From: Watersipora subatra
Lineage: Eukaryota > Bryozoa > Gymnolaemata > Cheilostomatida > Watersiporidae
Assembly: GCF_963576615.1 (NCBI RefSeq)
Contig: NC_088708.1
Span: 57,833,196-57,897,195 of the forward strand
Direction of reading: 5' to 3'
Length of the DNA: 64,000 nucleotides
Below, one piece after another: positions 25,201-37,360 of this stretch. Numbering within the stretch: position 1 is the first letter of the stretch; each line of letters begins with the position of its first letter. A program made the position numbers and the translations under genes. The notes under the pieces were generated by a model, which was not told where the DNA came from, did no database searches, and was given only the letters and a program-made list of their open reading frames with translations.

Positions 25201-27289
25201 TGGTATATATAATAGAGATACCCTGCTACCTTGTTTTCACTCGCAAGAGAAAAAACAAAAAATTTTTAAAGGCTTACGATGAGATTTTCATTACACAAAT
25301 AGAATTTGAGAATTTGCATCGACTCAACTTTGATTTTATATATAATTTTTATGTTATACGAAGCATAAACTTTACATCAATTCTTTGCAATAACTGCAAT
25401 TAATGTTATAGAGGGTTATGTTATAGACGTGTCTACTGTATCATGTTGTATGCTTGAAAGCAAATTCTATGTATTATGTAGGTGTTCCTGCGGAGAGCCA
25501 TATTTTGTTAGTGAACTCTTGTATTGTCCTGCTGACCAGCTAGAGAATGCAAAGGAGATCAAACTAATTGTCATCACATACAAATCAGTAGAGATTAGCC
25601 TCAGTTCCATTGCCGATGTACTCGCGGGTTTGAATAAAGAAAGTGACATTATATTAGACATAGACTTTGACTATTTTTCTACGAGAAACCCATTCAGTGA
25701 GATCTACTCAAAGAGTCAGCTCGGCTGTTTCTTTACCTTGTATAAGTTTACTGAGGAGTCAACGCCTGAGACGTCGACACCTAAGAGGGTGCAACAACTT
25801 GATTATCTAAGAAAAGCGATGAAACTTGTGGTGAATAAGAAAATGGGTGGAGACGATTACCAAGATGATGACTGCAGGTTAGCTAAAAAGAATTTGCAGC
25901 ATTAGCATCTTTATGTTACTTACCGCACCATTTTATAATTTATGTGATTAAGCACCTCCTCTATCAACATGGATGTCTTTGTTAACTAAGGTTGGTGAAG
26001 TACCGAATCTTACATTGAAGCACCGCTGGAGTAACTCTATGTATCACATAGTCTTGTATCATTCAACAGGGTGGAACTGATTGAGTCTTTAGTCGACGAA
26101 GAGATAAGTCAGAGAGGGTCAGCGGATGCCGGTCTACTGCATGAGCACGGCTGCACTTTTGACACATCAGGTTTACCTCACCATGTCAGCACCCTTCCTC
26201 AAATAACCGGCTATATCTCTGATATGTTCCGACTATTGAGCAATCTGAAGGTTCAACCCAAGGTCATTACAGCAGCAAGGTAACCTAATATAAGTATTGG
26301 TTCATTTTGGCTGACACCTTGCTTAATTATAAGCTTCAATTCCTGCACATTCTGTTGTATGTATGAATAAAAACTAAGACTTAAGTGTAAGAACTAAATG
26401 CATGACAGCCGCTTACAATCATACTTGGTATAGTGCAAGTATAGATGTTAAAAATGATAGCCACCGATGTTGGATAATCAGGTTGTTTACAGGTCCAAAG
26501 AACTGATTACAAATTCCTTGTTAGCTCAACTCCTTGAAAAATTTCTAATTTGTTATAGTTTCATGTCCTTTTCATGTTTTAAAAATAATTGTTTTGGTAA
26601 TCTAAACAAGCAGTTTCTTTTAACTGGAGCATGCTCATAGGGAGGAGGGTGAGAAAGGGAAGAGGGTGAGAAAGGGAAGAGGATGAGAAAGGGAAGAGGG
26701 TGAGAAAGGGAGGAGGATGAGAAAGGGAAGAGGATGAGAAAGGGAAGAGGATGAGAAAGGGAAGAGGGTGAGAAAGGGAAGAGGGTGAGAAAGGGAAGAG
26801 GGTGAGAAAAGGAAGAGGGTGAGAAAGGGAAGAAGGTGAGAAAGGGAAGAGGGTGAGAAAGGGAAGAGGGTGAGAAGGGCAAGAGGATGAGAAGAGGGTG
26901 GGAAGAGGGTGAGAAGAAGGTGAAAAAGGGTGGAGGATGAGAAAGATGGAAAGTTACTCTATTTACTTGTGCATTCTTGTTGTGATTTGAAATTTGACAT
27001 GTATAACTAGCCCTATGTTGGCTGAGGCTATTATAAATTTATGAAAAAGACTTGAACACTGGTATTGAAGTTGTCTGTTTCCCGGTACTGATATATTTTG
27101 TATCTCATAGTGTACAAGAGAACAAAGTCATGTCTATTCATATGTCTATTTCCATGTTGTAGATCATCTGATGATGACTACTGTCCTAAGGATCAAGTAG
27201 ACCTCATAGAAAAGGAAGTTATAACAACGCTGCAGACTTTATACACAGACCTTGATGTTAAAAAGCACTACCTTGACACTAATAGCTGA
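22271..27289 (+). CDS. UPF0489 family protein (C5orf22 homologue), complete, six exons
   Basis: Exons 22271-22324, 22418-22563, 22908-23057, 25482-25877, 26070-26279 and 27163-27289 join through GT-AG sites into 360 codons and a stop. Key strings match human C5orf22: [22 protein letters not shown] (residues 40-51), [39 protein letters not shown] (175-188), LPHHVST and [11 protein letters not shown]. The DSHPD and DIDFD motifs resemble the metal-binding acidic boxes of arginase/deacetylase-like folds, so a metal-dependent hydrolase is a guess; the function of the family is not established. It is about 80 residues shorter than the human protein, mainly lacking the variable insert before DIDFD. 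The start fits the homologue's VVEDHQEV (here IVEDHNEV). TTATCTGTAG|TGTTC before the ATG may be a 5' UTR acceptor. Confidence 0.96.
23220..23963. mobile_element. pogo/mariner-like MITE in intron 3 of UPF0489
   Basis: The right end reads GAGAACCGAGGTTTCACTG followed by TA, with nearby GGTCGAAAACCGAAT repeats. This is the usual terminus of pogo/Tigger-type non-autonomous elements. The left side holds the matching AATCCGTTCCAAGCCGAG block. The left tip is diverged and its boundary approximate. No transposase. Confidence 0.65.
24545..25438. mobile_element. TA-flanked pogo/mariner-like element in intron 3 of UPF0489
   Basis: Starts CAGTAGATGCTGCTACAACG and ends ATGTTATAGACGTGTCTACTG, giving CAGTAGA..C..CTA inverted ends with TA on both sides (24543-24544, 25439-25440). 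The right edge is 43 bp from the acceptor of exon 4. It contains a further SINE-like insert near 24965-25110. No transposase frame. Confidence 0.7.
26638..26940 (+). repeat. 17-bp G-rich purine minisatellite (GAGAAAGGGAAGAGGGT)
   Basis: About 15 full units followed by shortened ones, in the last intron of UPF0489. The coding strand is almost all purine, with two GGG runs per unit. It produces a spurious open frame of [14 protein letters not shown] repeats on the other strand. Confidence 0.95.
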
Positions 27290-27392
27290 CACACAAATAT
27301 ACTCTGATAATAGTCTCACTCTACTATTGTCATCCATCCGGGGCATTTTCAACTCCTACTCAAGGTGGTCTCAAGCCAGTCGATCAGTTTGA

Positions 27393-30300
27393 TCAGTCCA
27401 CTGCTTGCTCACCCAGTATAGATGGATGGGCCTTCCAAAATGTCTCCTTAATTATATCTATGTGATCCACTACCACTTCGAGATTTCCTCCCCTCTTTTT
27501 TAAAACATATGTGTCACTCTCGTCTGCTTCCTTAGATTGCGCCTAACAAAATATGAATTGACATTGAACGACAGGTTACAAAGAGTAAATTTTTAACAAC
27601 ACATAAAAAACCTAAATATAATGCATGGACTATCAGGATGTCATAGTTACAAGTTAATTTAAACATTGCACACCTCATCTTGTAAATGCTCAACACAGTC
27701 TGATCATTTGTTCAATAGTTCAATAACCAATGTCTCAGACAAATATCCTTGCGGCAAGTAAACACATAATCTACAGCTAGCACATTCTCTATAGGTGAAA
27801 GGCAAGTATTATAGATGAGAATGAATACGAGGTGCGTAACACATGAAATGCAACAAACTTATGCGTAACTGTATAACGATGCTTTCCAAAGTGATAATTG
27901 GAGAGTCGTCTTACCTTCTCCCTGTATACGACTGTTCCCTTCTTATGCATCTCTGATTCATCATTATAGTTGGTGTTAAATTCAGAAAATAACATTTCAT
28001 TCTTCATGGCTGAATCTGTTACCTAAAATGGATAAGAAAAACCTTATTCGATCCAACACTATAACTGATGCCGTGGTTGTGTGAGCTGCAGCTTAGGAGT
28101 TCTCAGAATGTCTAGATATTTGACAAGGAGTCAATTGAATTTGCCTAAATACGCATGAATTAATAGACCTTTCAATAGATTTGTTGCGTTTAGTCATGCT
28201 AACCATACAATCGCTAAATCTATATAAAGCTGATCAAGCTACTATCTTCCTTTGATACTTCCAAAATTTTACAGGCTCGGGGATAATATCATGTTAAAGA
28301 ATTATGATATGTTTTCAAATTGAAGTGCTATGATATTCAGACACTAAAAGGAGTGTAAATATGGATTTTTTTTAGATCGCCTGCGTATTTGGTGACATAG
28401 AATCGGTGGTTAGTAGAGTTCGGCATTCACAAATCAAATTTAAAATAAACAGCCAATGATCGTAAAGAATTCATGCTCAGTACATCTGTTTCGTTTAAAC
28501 ACTTACTAAGAGTGAAAGGACTTGTAAGAATATTCAATACTATCAATAGACAAGACCTATGGGCAACTTAACTGAGACCAGCTGTTTCATTCCAGCAGAA
28601 ATTAGTTGCTTAAGCTCATCACAGGCGCAACTATCGCAATTAACTATTAGCTGTTCACACAAAATTTTTAGAAGCAGGTGATTGGAAATTTGCATTACCC
28701 AAAAATAGCGCGGTGTATACAAAACTCCAGACTTTTTACGGCAGTTTTGTAATATTTCAAAGTAATTTTGTAAAATTCAACTGTCAGCAAAGAATATGCA
28801 TGATCGTCACCAACCTTAAGTCTTTCCTCTGCCTGTCTGTTATCTAAACCAGCCTCTTGCACCAGTTTCCAAAAACAGGTGTTATATAGATTGTTAATAT
28901 GACCTAAAATATTCAAAACAAACTTGGAAGTCACCTAAATAAATCACTACAGTTAGAAAGGAAATCAACAGAGTACATGAGAGTGCAAACACATCTCATG
29001 TATTTTGGTGAAGACGGATACAAAGAAGTACAACAAATGATCAGGCTCACCTTCTAACAATCCTAAAGGAGTCATTACATATGCATCAGCTGTTTAAAAA
29101 TCTAAGTTTTAAAGTAAATTTAGCGAGGAAAATGCAAAAAAATATTTAAGTAGAACAATAATTACTTGAATTAATTAATTAATTCAATAATTAATTGAGG
29201 GCTTGAATCATGTAGCCATTGGTCAAAGTTAGGGAAGGAAAAGATATGCTCCAGTTTAAATCGTTTTAAGCTAGGCAAGTATTTTAGCTAGTAGAAAATA
29301 CATTAGCCAATTTATAATTCAACAAGAGCTGTTTCTAATTTAAGTAGGTGCTATGCAAAGGTCTTCTAGCATATTCTGATCAGAGGTGACCATCTTGACA
29401 GAAAGGGCTCACCAAAGGCAGTTTTGACAACGTCAAAGGCTAAACAGGCCACGTGATTCAATAATAGGCACTTTCTCCAATCATTCCAGCAATCACATCA
29501 GGTCAAATATCTTGAAATCACCACAAGCAGACGAAGATGCCGCTCCATGGACTTAAAACTTACACTTGCCCAAGGCACTTGGGAAACGGGCATCCAGCCT
29601 TTTGTACACCTTCCATTCCAAACACACCTTGTAGTGACTAAAGATTATGTACCAGCAAAACGTACTGCTAGAACTGAGAAAAAGCAATAAATAAAGCGTA
29701 ATGAGAATTGATTACAAAAACTTCTTAGTATCAGTTAAAGACCTTTTGGAGTTGTGGGCTCGGTGTGTATGCAATGTGGACTGGAAAATGAGTAAAAGGT
29801 ATTGGCAGCTTTACAGGTCATTTACCATGTTCAGAAGCCAGCAAAACAAGTCAGTGAAGATTAAAATGTACTTACAGTCTGCCTGCCGCCAGCATAGATA
29901 GTCCTTTAAGTTTCTAGTAGTTGGATACAGAACGACTCGGGAATCAAATGAAGGTGGATAAAGCAAGTCAGTAGCGGGAAAGAATTTTTTCCAATTAAAG
30001 ACATAGCAGGATGTGAACAGACTAACAACAGTAGAGGCCAATTTGCTACAATTAAACAGCGTGATAGCAATAAAGCTACGGTATCACGCAGAACAATATG
30101 CATAGAAACTTTGACATATGAAGTAAATTAGCGACATTTCGAGAACCTGAGATATGTTTGAAATTATTCTAGACAGGGTTCTCCACAGAAATTTTGATCC
30201 AGAGGAAGAGGGTTCTAGAGTGAAGCATAAATTTTGGAGTTGTCCTTTAGATGGGGTGGGCAAAACATGGTAAGGGTAGTCCGAATTTCGGCCCAAGGGA

Positions 30301-33300
30301 AAACCTTGATTCTAGATGTTCTAGATTTCATTCGATGTTGAAAAATGCATATGTTGAGATGAACATAAGTAATGATCATAATTAGATGTTTAGAGGTAAG
30401 ATAAACCAATCAAACTATCTGAAAGTATATCTAGACCATATATACCGGTTTATAAGTATCATCTGAAGGTATTCTCTTGAGATACCCAAAATGCCAAAAC
30501 TGCAACTATTTGTATGAACAAACATGCACCTTACCTAGAACGACGGTTGTATGTCTGTGTCTTCCGTTTAAACACAAAGCTATACTCATCGCTCTGCCCA
30601 TAGGCTAAGATAATGTCATTAAAAGCTAAAAGTACTTGTACAGCGCAGTCATTCATCAGGTTTAGGGCTCGATCATCATTTGGCTTTGTAAACTCATGTC
30701 GGTCTGAAAACCTAGATAATATTAAAAACCTTAAATTAACTCATATCATAGATCATGTTTTGAATAGCAAATAAAAAATGTATTAAAAATGAATGAACAC
30801 AGGCAATGTGTCATCTTCGTTTTTTTCTTTAGTTATCCTTTGGTAATGCTCATTAATCATTGTGATTGACCCGTGAAATCGGGCTCAACTTCCATGAGCT
30901 ATTTGGGTAACAAAGTTCAAAATCCATATTTTACAAACAGCTTTTACAGCAAAAAAAGGCAAAAATGATTTAGAATCTGCCATTGCTGCAAATATATTAG
31001 GATACAACTGATGATAGACCATTTGTCAAGTTGCATCCTCGTCCATGTAATAGCTCCTTGATAATCATCATAGATAAACATTATCTAATTTTTCATGTCA
31101 TATTTGCTAGAACCTTTTAACAGTAGGTTTGAAAACTCACAGCATTTATTATATATTTCTCAAAGTATGTCTGTTTTCTGTATGTCCAGCTATAGCTCTT
31201 ATTAGAATAGCTGTAGCTGGACCACACTGACTCAATGTCATTGCATACTGTCATTAGAAGCCTAGCGCTTATTAGCAAGATACTGGAATTTTTTATTGGC
31301 AATGTGCCAGGCCCCTTGGCAATAGCCTGCTACTTGCTGGAGAGTTGCCTGCCAGCAAGTGGCAGACAACTCTCATTACTTCTCATTGTTTATAAGTTGA
31401 TTTTAATACCGTTTTCCATTTGCAATGTACCAGGCTAGTGGCAAGTGGTAGCCAACTCTCCTCATTCTTATTGTTTATAAGCTGATTTTTAATACCCGGG
31501 CAACGCCGAGGGCACAGCTAGTTCTGTTATAAAAATGCAAAACAGTAATATAACGTAGTAGCATATGTCAGTGAACTATAATGTAATACCACAATAAGGA
31601 AATCAAAGCTACATATTAAAATCACTAGAAGATGGTAACTAAAAGAAAATTTCGATATTGTTCGGTGGGCACTCCAAACACACAACTATACAAACATGTT
31701 TGCCAAAAACAAAAAGAGAAAGATAGAAGGCCTATCCTGCGATATTCTGTGGAAGTGTATCCAATGTGATGGAGCCCTTCCATTAGCAAAAACTATTATA
31801 AATCACACTCCTTAGCACATAACTGTAAGCAACTAGGAAACTACTGAACTTTCACAAGATGGTGACCACTATGCTATCCTCAGGCACGATGACACATCTG
31901 CATAACGCACTGCTGTAAAATAAATCTCTTGTTTTAAAAACATAAATATTTATTAGCTAGATGCTAGTCGATCTACGAAAGGCATTTAACAAGAATGATA
32001 AAAATCAACTGAACATCCTACTTAAAAGGAAATGCGTTAAAAAAGCAGACTGTTTGTATTTAATAAAATTATAACTGTCTTACACAGTATGATGTCATAA
32101 TCTGCAACCAACCAATGGATGAGGGCGAGCAGGCACTTGTTTGTTAGAGAACTACATGTATATGACCATTAAGATTACTCATGAAAGCAATAGGGCTGAA
32201 CTTTCTTGCACCAAGCTGTTGACATACCTTACATATATATATATATTTATGGTTTATGGGTTTATGCCACCTTATTGTAGTAGAAACACTATTTAAAAGA
32301 TAACTGAATGCAAGGACACACAAATCAAAGGCAGGAAATGTTCTCCTTTTTAGATGGCGGCAGTTGGGCTGCAGCAATTCAGCTTTAGCAGCTCTAAAAC
32401 AATCTGGTACCGTGGCACACAGGATCATAACTGTTATCCTAAAGATAAAACTTCAGCTAACAACGAGGCTGTTAAGATGGTTGACCGAGCGAACATTGGT
32501 CAAGCGCAAAAGCAGGCTGCATGATACAATTTAGGTTGTATTGGCCTTGGCTGATCCTGCCAATAAACCAACTGCGAAGTCTGGCAATGGGGCAGTAGGT
32601 GATGAGTAAAAAATATACCCAACATACGATTGGAGAGAAATGCAAAGAGCCTATATGCAAAAATTCTAGAGGGAGGACATGCATGGCTTCACCGGCTGTT
32701 TGGCCAGTAAAGCCTCCTGTATTGAAATAAAACAAAATAGAGTGTCGATATAGCTATAGACTGAGCATCAAAACGCATAGTAAACTAAATGAAATTTTCA
32801 TACAGACTATCTGGTGCACAATCAATGTAAACATATCTGCACACTAGCGGGATGGCACTTCAGTGAGCACAAAGGAATCCCGCTTACCCAACCATATTTA
32901 GTCACAACCAATACAATATATCCTGCAATTTCCAAACACTTAAGCCTAAAATATTGTTAAACATATTTTGCTTTGCGCTGTATTATGAGCGTTTTTTTGT
33001 CTGAGTTCTCTTTTTAAGCAGTTCTTTGCATTTCATCATATTTAATTATGATATGAGGCCTTACTAACTATTGAAATTCGGTGTCGTAAGACACTGAGGC
33101 GTACTATTTCATAGACACATTCTAGCTTTAGTGTAGATTTAGTTGTAATGGTGCATTGTATTGAATAATTTCTTCTGTGCTTTTAATGCTTTGGACGAAA
33201 GATAGGTACTAGCCATTTAGGCATAGGCATCTAAGGTACAAAAAATTCTGTGAATAATAATTATAAATTTAAGAAACATCAATTCGCACTTGATATCTGA

Positions 33301-33801
33301 TGATAATACTCTTGTGGCTAGCTATCCTGCTTGGACAATTACCCCTTGCACTCTTTGGTAGCTCTAATTGAGCCTTGCATACTTTAACGAAGCACTCAGA
33401 AAATAATATTAAATTGATTGAAGCATACGAATCAATCCAATACTTGAAATAAACTTGTTTTAAACATTGTTGTATATGAGAGAATTTTGTAGCAAACAAA
33501 TACGACAAGGCGACTTTTCACGAACCCCTTTCAAAGAAACTGCCACTTTTAGTAACAATAATTCAACGCATAATCAAGTCAAATGCGTTCTGCTTTTATT
33601 TTGTTCGCAACTATATCGCTCAGCTAAAGACTTCGAAGGTTTTTGAGATCAAAGAATTTCCTAAATTAATATAAAGATTTGGACGTGAAGTACTTACTTG
33701 TGAAAACCTTTACCGTCGACTCTAACAACTATCCACGTATTTAGTAAACAGCTGTCTAATGTTTCAAACTTTCTGACATATTCAAATCTACTTTTAGCCA
33801 T
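27393..33801 (-). CDS. THG1L: tRNA-His guanylyltransferase, complete, six exons
   Basis: Exons 33698-33801, 30535-30711, 29876-30045, 28815-28903, 27915-28022 and 27393-27542 join in frame into 265 residues. Thg1 adds the extra G-1 to the 5' end of tRNA-His, which histidyl-tRNA synthetase needs; it can also act as a 3'-5' polymerase. Residues match human THG1L closely: [13 protein letters not shown] at the start, VDGKGFH with D29 and G30, [13 protein letters not shown] with D76-E77 (metal-binding catalytic residues at the human positions), [45 protein letters not shown] and [10 protein letters not shown]. The last exon ([26 protein letters not shown]) corresponds to the human C-terminus. All acceptors and donors fit the consensus and nothing suggests decay. 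It is tail-to-tail with UPF0489. Confidence 0.97.
29048..29870. other. Intron 3 of the guanylyltransferase gene; nothing else seen
   Basis: AT-rich intron between exons at 29876-30045 and 28815-28903. No open frame or recognised repeat beyond ATTAATTAATTAAT near 29170. Confidence 0.5.
30712..33697. other. Large first intron of the guanylyltransferase gene
   Basis: Contains the CTAG-ended repeat at 31143-31521. Two open frames at 32144-32428 and 32472-32735 (minus) have no domain or splice support, and no further exon is needed since exons 1 and 2 join in frame. Confidence 0.6.
31143..31521 (+). repeat. CTAG-ended dispersed repeat (Helitron-like) in intron 1 of THG1L
   Basis: Starts TATATATTTCTCAAAGTATG and ends AATACCCGGGCAACGCCGAG, GGCACAGCTAG|T. 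The internal GAGAGTTGCCTGCCAGCAAG block is repeated. The same family is at 51431-51726 and, as inverted pairs, at 9735-10621. A GC-rich potential hairpin just before CTAG is the hallmark of Helitron 3' ends. Confidence 0.6.
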
Positions 33802-34744
33802 TAGAAGTGTCAACTAATGCTATGCTATCTGGCGTGTATGTAGGGCCTATAAGTTTTTTCAACATTGAATGAAATTAGTATGAGGTAGTCTTAAGAGCAG
33901 TACACGCACGCTAAAAACTCCTCAATGAGACAACGGTAGTAATCATTGTGACGCGGAAGGCGGCTTCGCTGATCCAGCGAAAACAAATTAACGTTTCGCT
34001 TCCCTTTTGCAAGGGCTGATAACTCTCAATGTCAAACGTGTTGCCACACCAGCGACCATTGCCAATAATTATCCAAATAAACAGAAAGATTAGTTAAAAA
34101 GGAAGATGAAACTAGAAGGGTCTATGGAAAGGTCTATGGAAAGATTTAACAATTTTGAATTTAAGGTTAGTAGATATACAAAACTAAAATATAATATTAT
34201 GCTAAGATCAGTAGGATGGAGAAAAAGAAAACCGTTTTCCTTTTCTGTGATTTTTGTATGGCGCAGTTTGGAAAAAATTTCTGTTGAAAATTAAATTATT
34301 GCCAATGAAGTAATGCAAAAACTATCAAGTGAGACATAGCAAGCAGTACTTTATATCAAATTTTAATAGTTTTTTATAAAACATTGTTTCAATAGCGTAT
34401 ATATTTATTTGTTAAACTGAGTGGTGCACCCTTTGTCAAGTTGATAAATTTGCAAATGATGGGACCATAAAAAGATTTTTATAGACCATAAAAATATTTT
34501 TATGGTCATCTTATTGATGTTTGATAGAGTAAATTGCTATTTTGTGCATGTGTTTGTGCAAAGTGATGTGTTTGTGCAAAGTGATGCTATTCAATTTTGA
34601 TTCAGTATATTTTATCTAACTGTCGTTGTGAATAGGAGAAAGTTAAAAAAGATTCAAATTACATTTTTAGTATATTATAAAAATAGTTTGCACCTGAAAG
34701 CAAGCTATCAATACCTTTCCAGACTCACACTTAGTGTATTGGAA
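33802..34744. other. Upstream of THG1L and left border of the triplicated region; no gene seen
   Basis: Short open frames only. The stretch near 33950-34020 is locally richer in CG (GACGCGGAAGGCGGCTTCGC) and may be the THG1L promoter. Confidence 0.4.
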
Positions 34745-35214
34745 AAAAACATAAATATTTTTTATTTTATGTTTTTTATTGCGACCTTGTTTAATTACAC
34801 TCAATTTTTATATTTTACAATTTAAAAATGTTACATTTGTTTGAAGTGTTATGAATTCCCATATTTTGAGTATTATTTGCTAGAGTTTGATCCTGTAAAA
34901 ACATTTACCTTGTAACAAAGTACAGCATTCAGTTAAATTAAAGGTGATAAATATAATTAAAAAATTTTAATGTCCATTTGGCTGCTGCCAATACATTTTA
35001 CTAGAAGAAAAGTTTAACTACTGAACTATGATGTTTTGTGCTTCACATGGTAACCACATGGTAACTACACCGTAGCTATACGGTAACCACAGTAACTACG
35101 CGATAGACACATGGTAATCACACAGCTTCAACAGACATGTCTGCCAGTAACTTTAGCAACCCCTTATAGTAGGCATTTCTTTTTGGAGATGATATTGATG
35201 ACATTAGTGACATT

Positions 35215-35706
35215 GATCCTATTGATGATAGTGATGATATTAATGATATTGATGATATTGATGATATTGATGATATTGATGATATTGATGATATTGATGA
35301 TATTGATGATATTGATGATATTGATGATATTGATGATATTGATGATATTGATGATATTGATGATATTGATGATATTGATGATATTGATGATATTGATGAT
35401 ATTGATGATATTGATGATATTGATGATATTGATGATATTGATGATATTGATGATATTGATGATATTGATGATATTGATGATATTGATGATATTGATGATA
35501 TTGATGATATTGATGATATTGATGATATTGATGATATTGATGATATTGATGATATTGATGATATTGATGATATTGATGATATTGATGATATTGATGATAT
35601 TGATGATATTGATGATATTGATGATATTGATGATATTGATGATATTGATGATATTGATGATATTGATGATATTGATGATATTGATGATATTGATGATATT
35701 GATGAT
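35215..35706. repeat. 9-bp minisatellite (GATGATATT), unit A, nearly pure
   Basis: About 50 almost identical GATGATATT units, indicating recent expansion. The equivalent array in unit B is about 80 bp and in unit C is long but diverged. Open frames of MIL, ISS and NII repeats here are artefacts. Confidence 0.97.
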
Positions 35707-35879
35707 AATGATGCCAAATAAAGTTTTAAAAAATGTAGCAATTACCAATTATTTAACCATGGTTCAGTTACGGACTATGGACTATTCGTCGACTAACTGT
35801 AACCGTAAAAATGCTGGAAGGTTCACAAAGATTAGGTTATTTTTGAGGCAAAAGTTTTTACACCTGAAATAATACCAAA

Positions 35880-37360
35880 TAACCTAATAATCAATTTTAA
35901 ATGAACTCATCTGAATGGTCCTAATTTTAAAGTGGAGCCATATCTCCTAGCAACATAGCTTTTGATTCATGAAACCTATATATAGCAGTCTATCCGTGTG
36001 TTTGTCATAATCAGAATATTTCCTGTATGTGGCTTGCAATGTCGAAATCTGCCATATAACGACTCGAAATGATCACACAGTGTTTTAGGATGTGTTCAAC
36101 ACATGACAATGCATTGACCTTCTAGGGATTATGGGTGAATGCATCATAATGCCTATATACCTTTACTGCAATATGGCTCATGAAGCACATTATAGATAGC
36201 GTTAACATCTCAGCAGGCACAATGAAGGCCAAACAATCATGTGACTCACTATGATTAGATGTACCTGTAGGTTCCCTGGGACACCATACACAAAGCAAAC
36301 AGAAGCTTATCACGCTATGTTTATTGATTTTTAACTAATGAAAATATGGGCCAATGGTCATAATAGAATATCACTAAGCAACCAAGGCATAACAAGATTC
36401 AAGAACCTTTTCACAAATGATCAACAGGGAATCTTATTTGACATGCAGTCATGTGTAAAGGTATACAAGCACCTCATAATTTGCATAATTTTCATTCACT
36501 TGAACTTTAGTAATGAGCCTTATACAATCAACATAAATATAACAAAATTACATATTACTTTAATCTTTAAATATTAGCTATTTAGAATCCTCAACTCCTA
36601 TTTCCAATCTGCCTGACCATCCATTACATTCCTACTTATCCAAAAAGACCACTACACTTTATACCAGACACCAACACCTTGCCAATTTATGTTATAAAAC
36701 AGCATAAAAAAATCTTTTTCTTTCAATACACATAATTTACTTTACTCTTTTTTCTGTTTCATGGTCTAATTTGCTCTGATTACTCTTTGACTGATAATAA
36801 ATGATATAAATAATGATAATAAAGTTACTATCTAAAATATGTTCTCTGTTCTGTGATGCTGTTGTATTGTTTTTGAGTTTAAATTTGTATAGGTCCTTCT
36901 TTGGGCTCTTCTCTGTACTAATGTATATGTACTATATGTTTCTCAACTATATTGAGAGGTCAACATTTAATCCCAATAGCTCTTTAGATGAGTAAAGATC
37001 TCTCTGTATTACTGTACGGCTAAACACTATAACAATATGGTATATCATCTGTGTATGAAGAAAAGGTGCCTTAGGTGCTAACTCTTGCAATCACAAGACA
37101 CTAACGTGGAAATAATCATGTTCCATTTATTACCAGTATTTATAAATTATTACCATTACTTATAAATTAATATATACAAGACTTGTGGTATGCTGCCCTA
37201 AAAGCAATACTGCTGTATTATAATTTATATACTTGAAGGCAGAACTAGGCAGAACTTTAAGCTAGGTCATATTGCTCAACCAGAGTAACTTGAAAACATT
37301 TCATAACATCAGGGAATAGATTATGCTGGCTAGACACTGTGGATATTCATGCAGAAGTTA
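35880..37360. other. Downstream flank of ISG12-like gene A; no gene seen
   Basis: Well conserved as DNA with 43980-45344 and 53130-54538, but no open frame keeps its reading across the three copies, so it is duplicated non-coding sequence. Confidence 0.5.

Noticed and set aside
32144-32735. Two minus-strand frames in intron 1 of THG1L as extra exons
   Set aside because: Exons 1 and 2 of THG1L already join in frame and match the human protein without a gap.
35111-35872. 253-codon MIL-repeat frame and the antisense ISS and NII frames
   Set aside because: All come from the 9-bp GATGATATT array. Frames on both strands are equally open, and unit B has almost no array.
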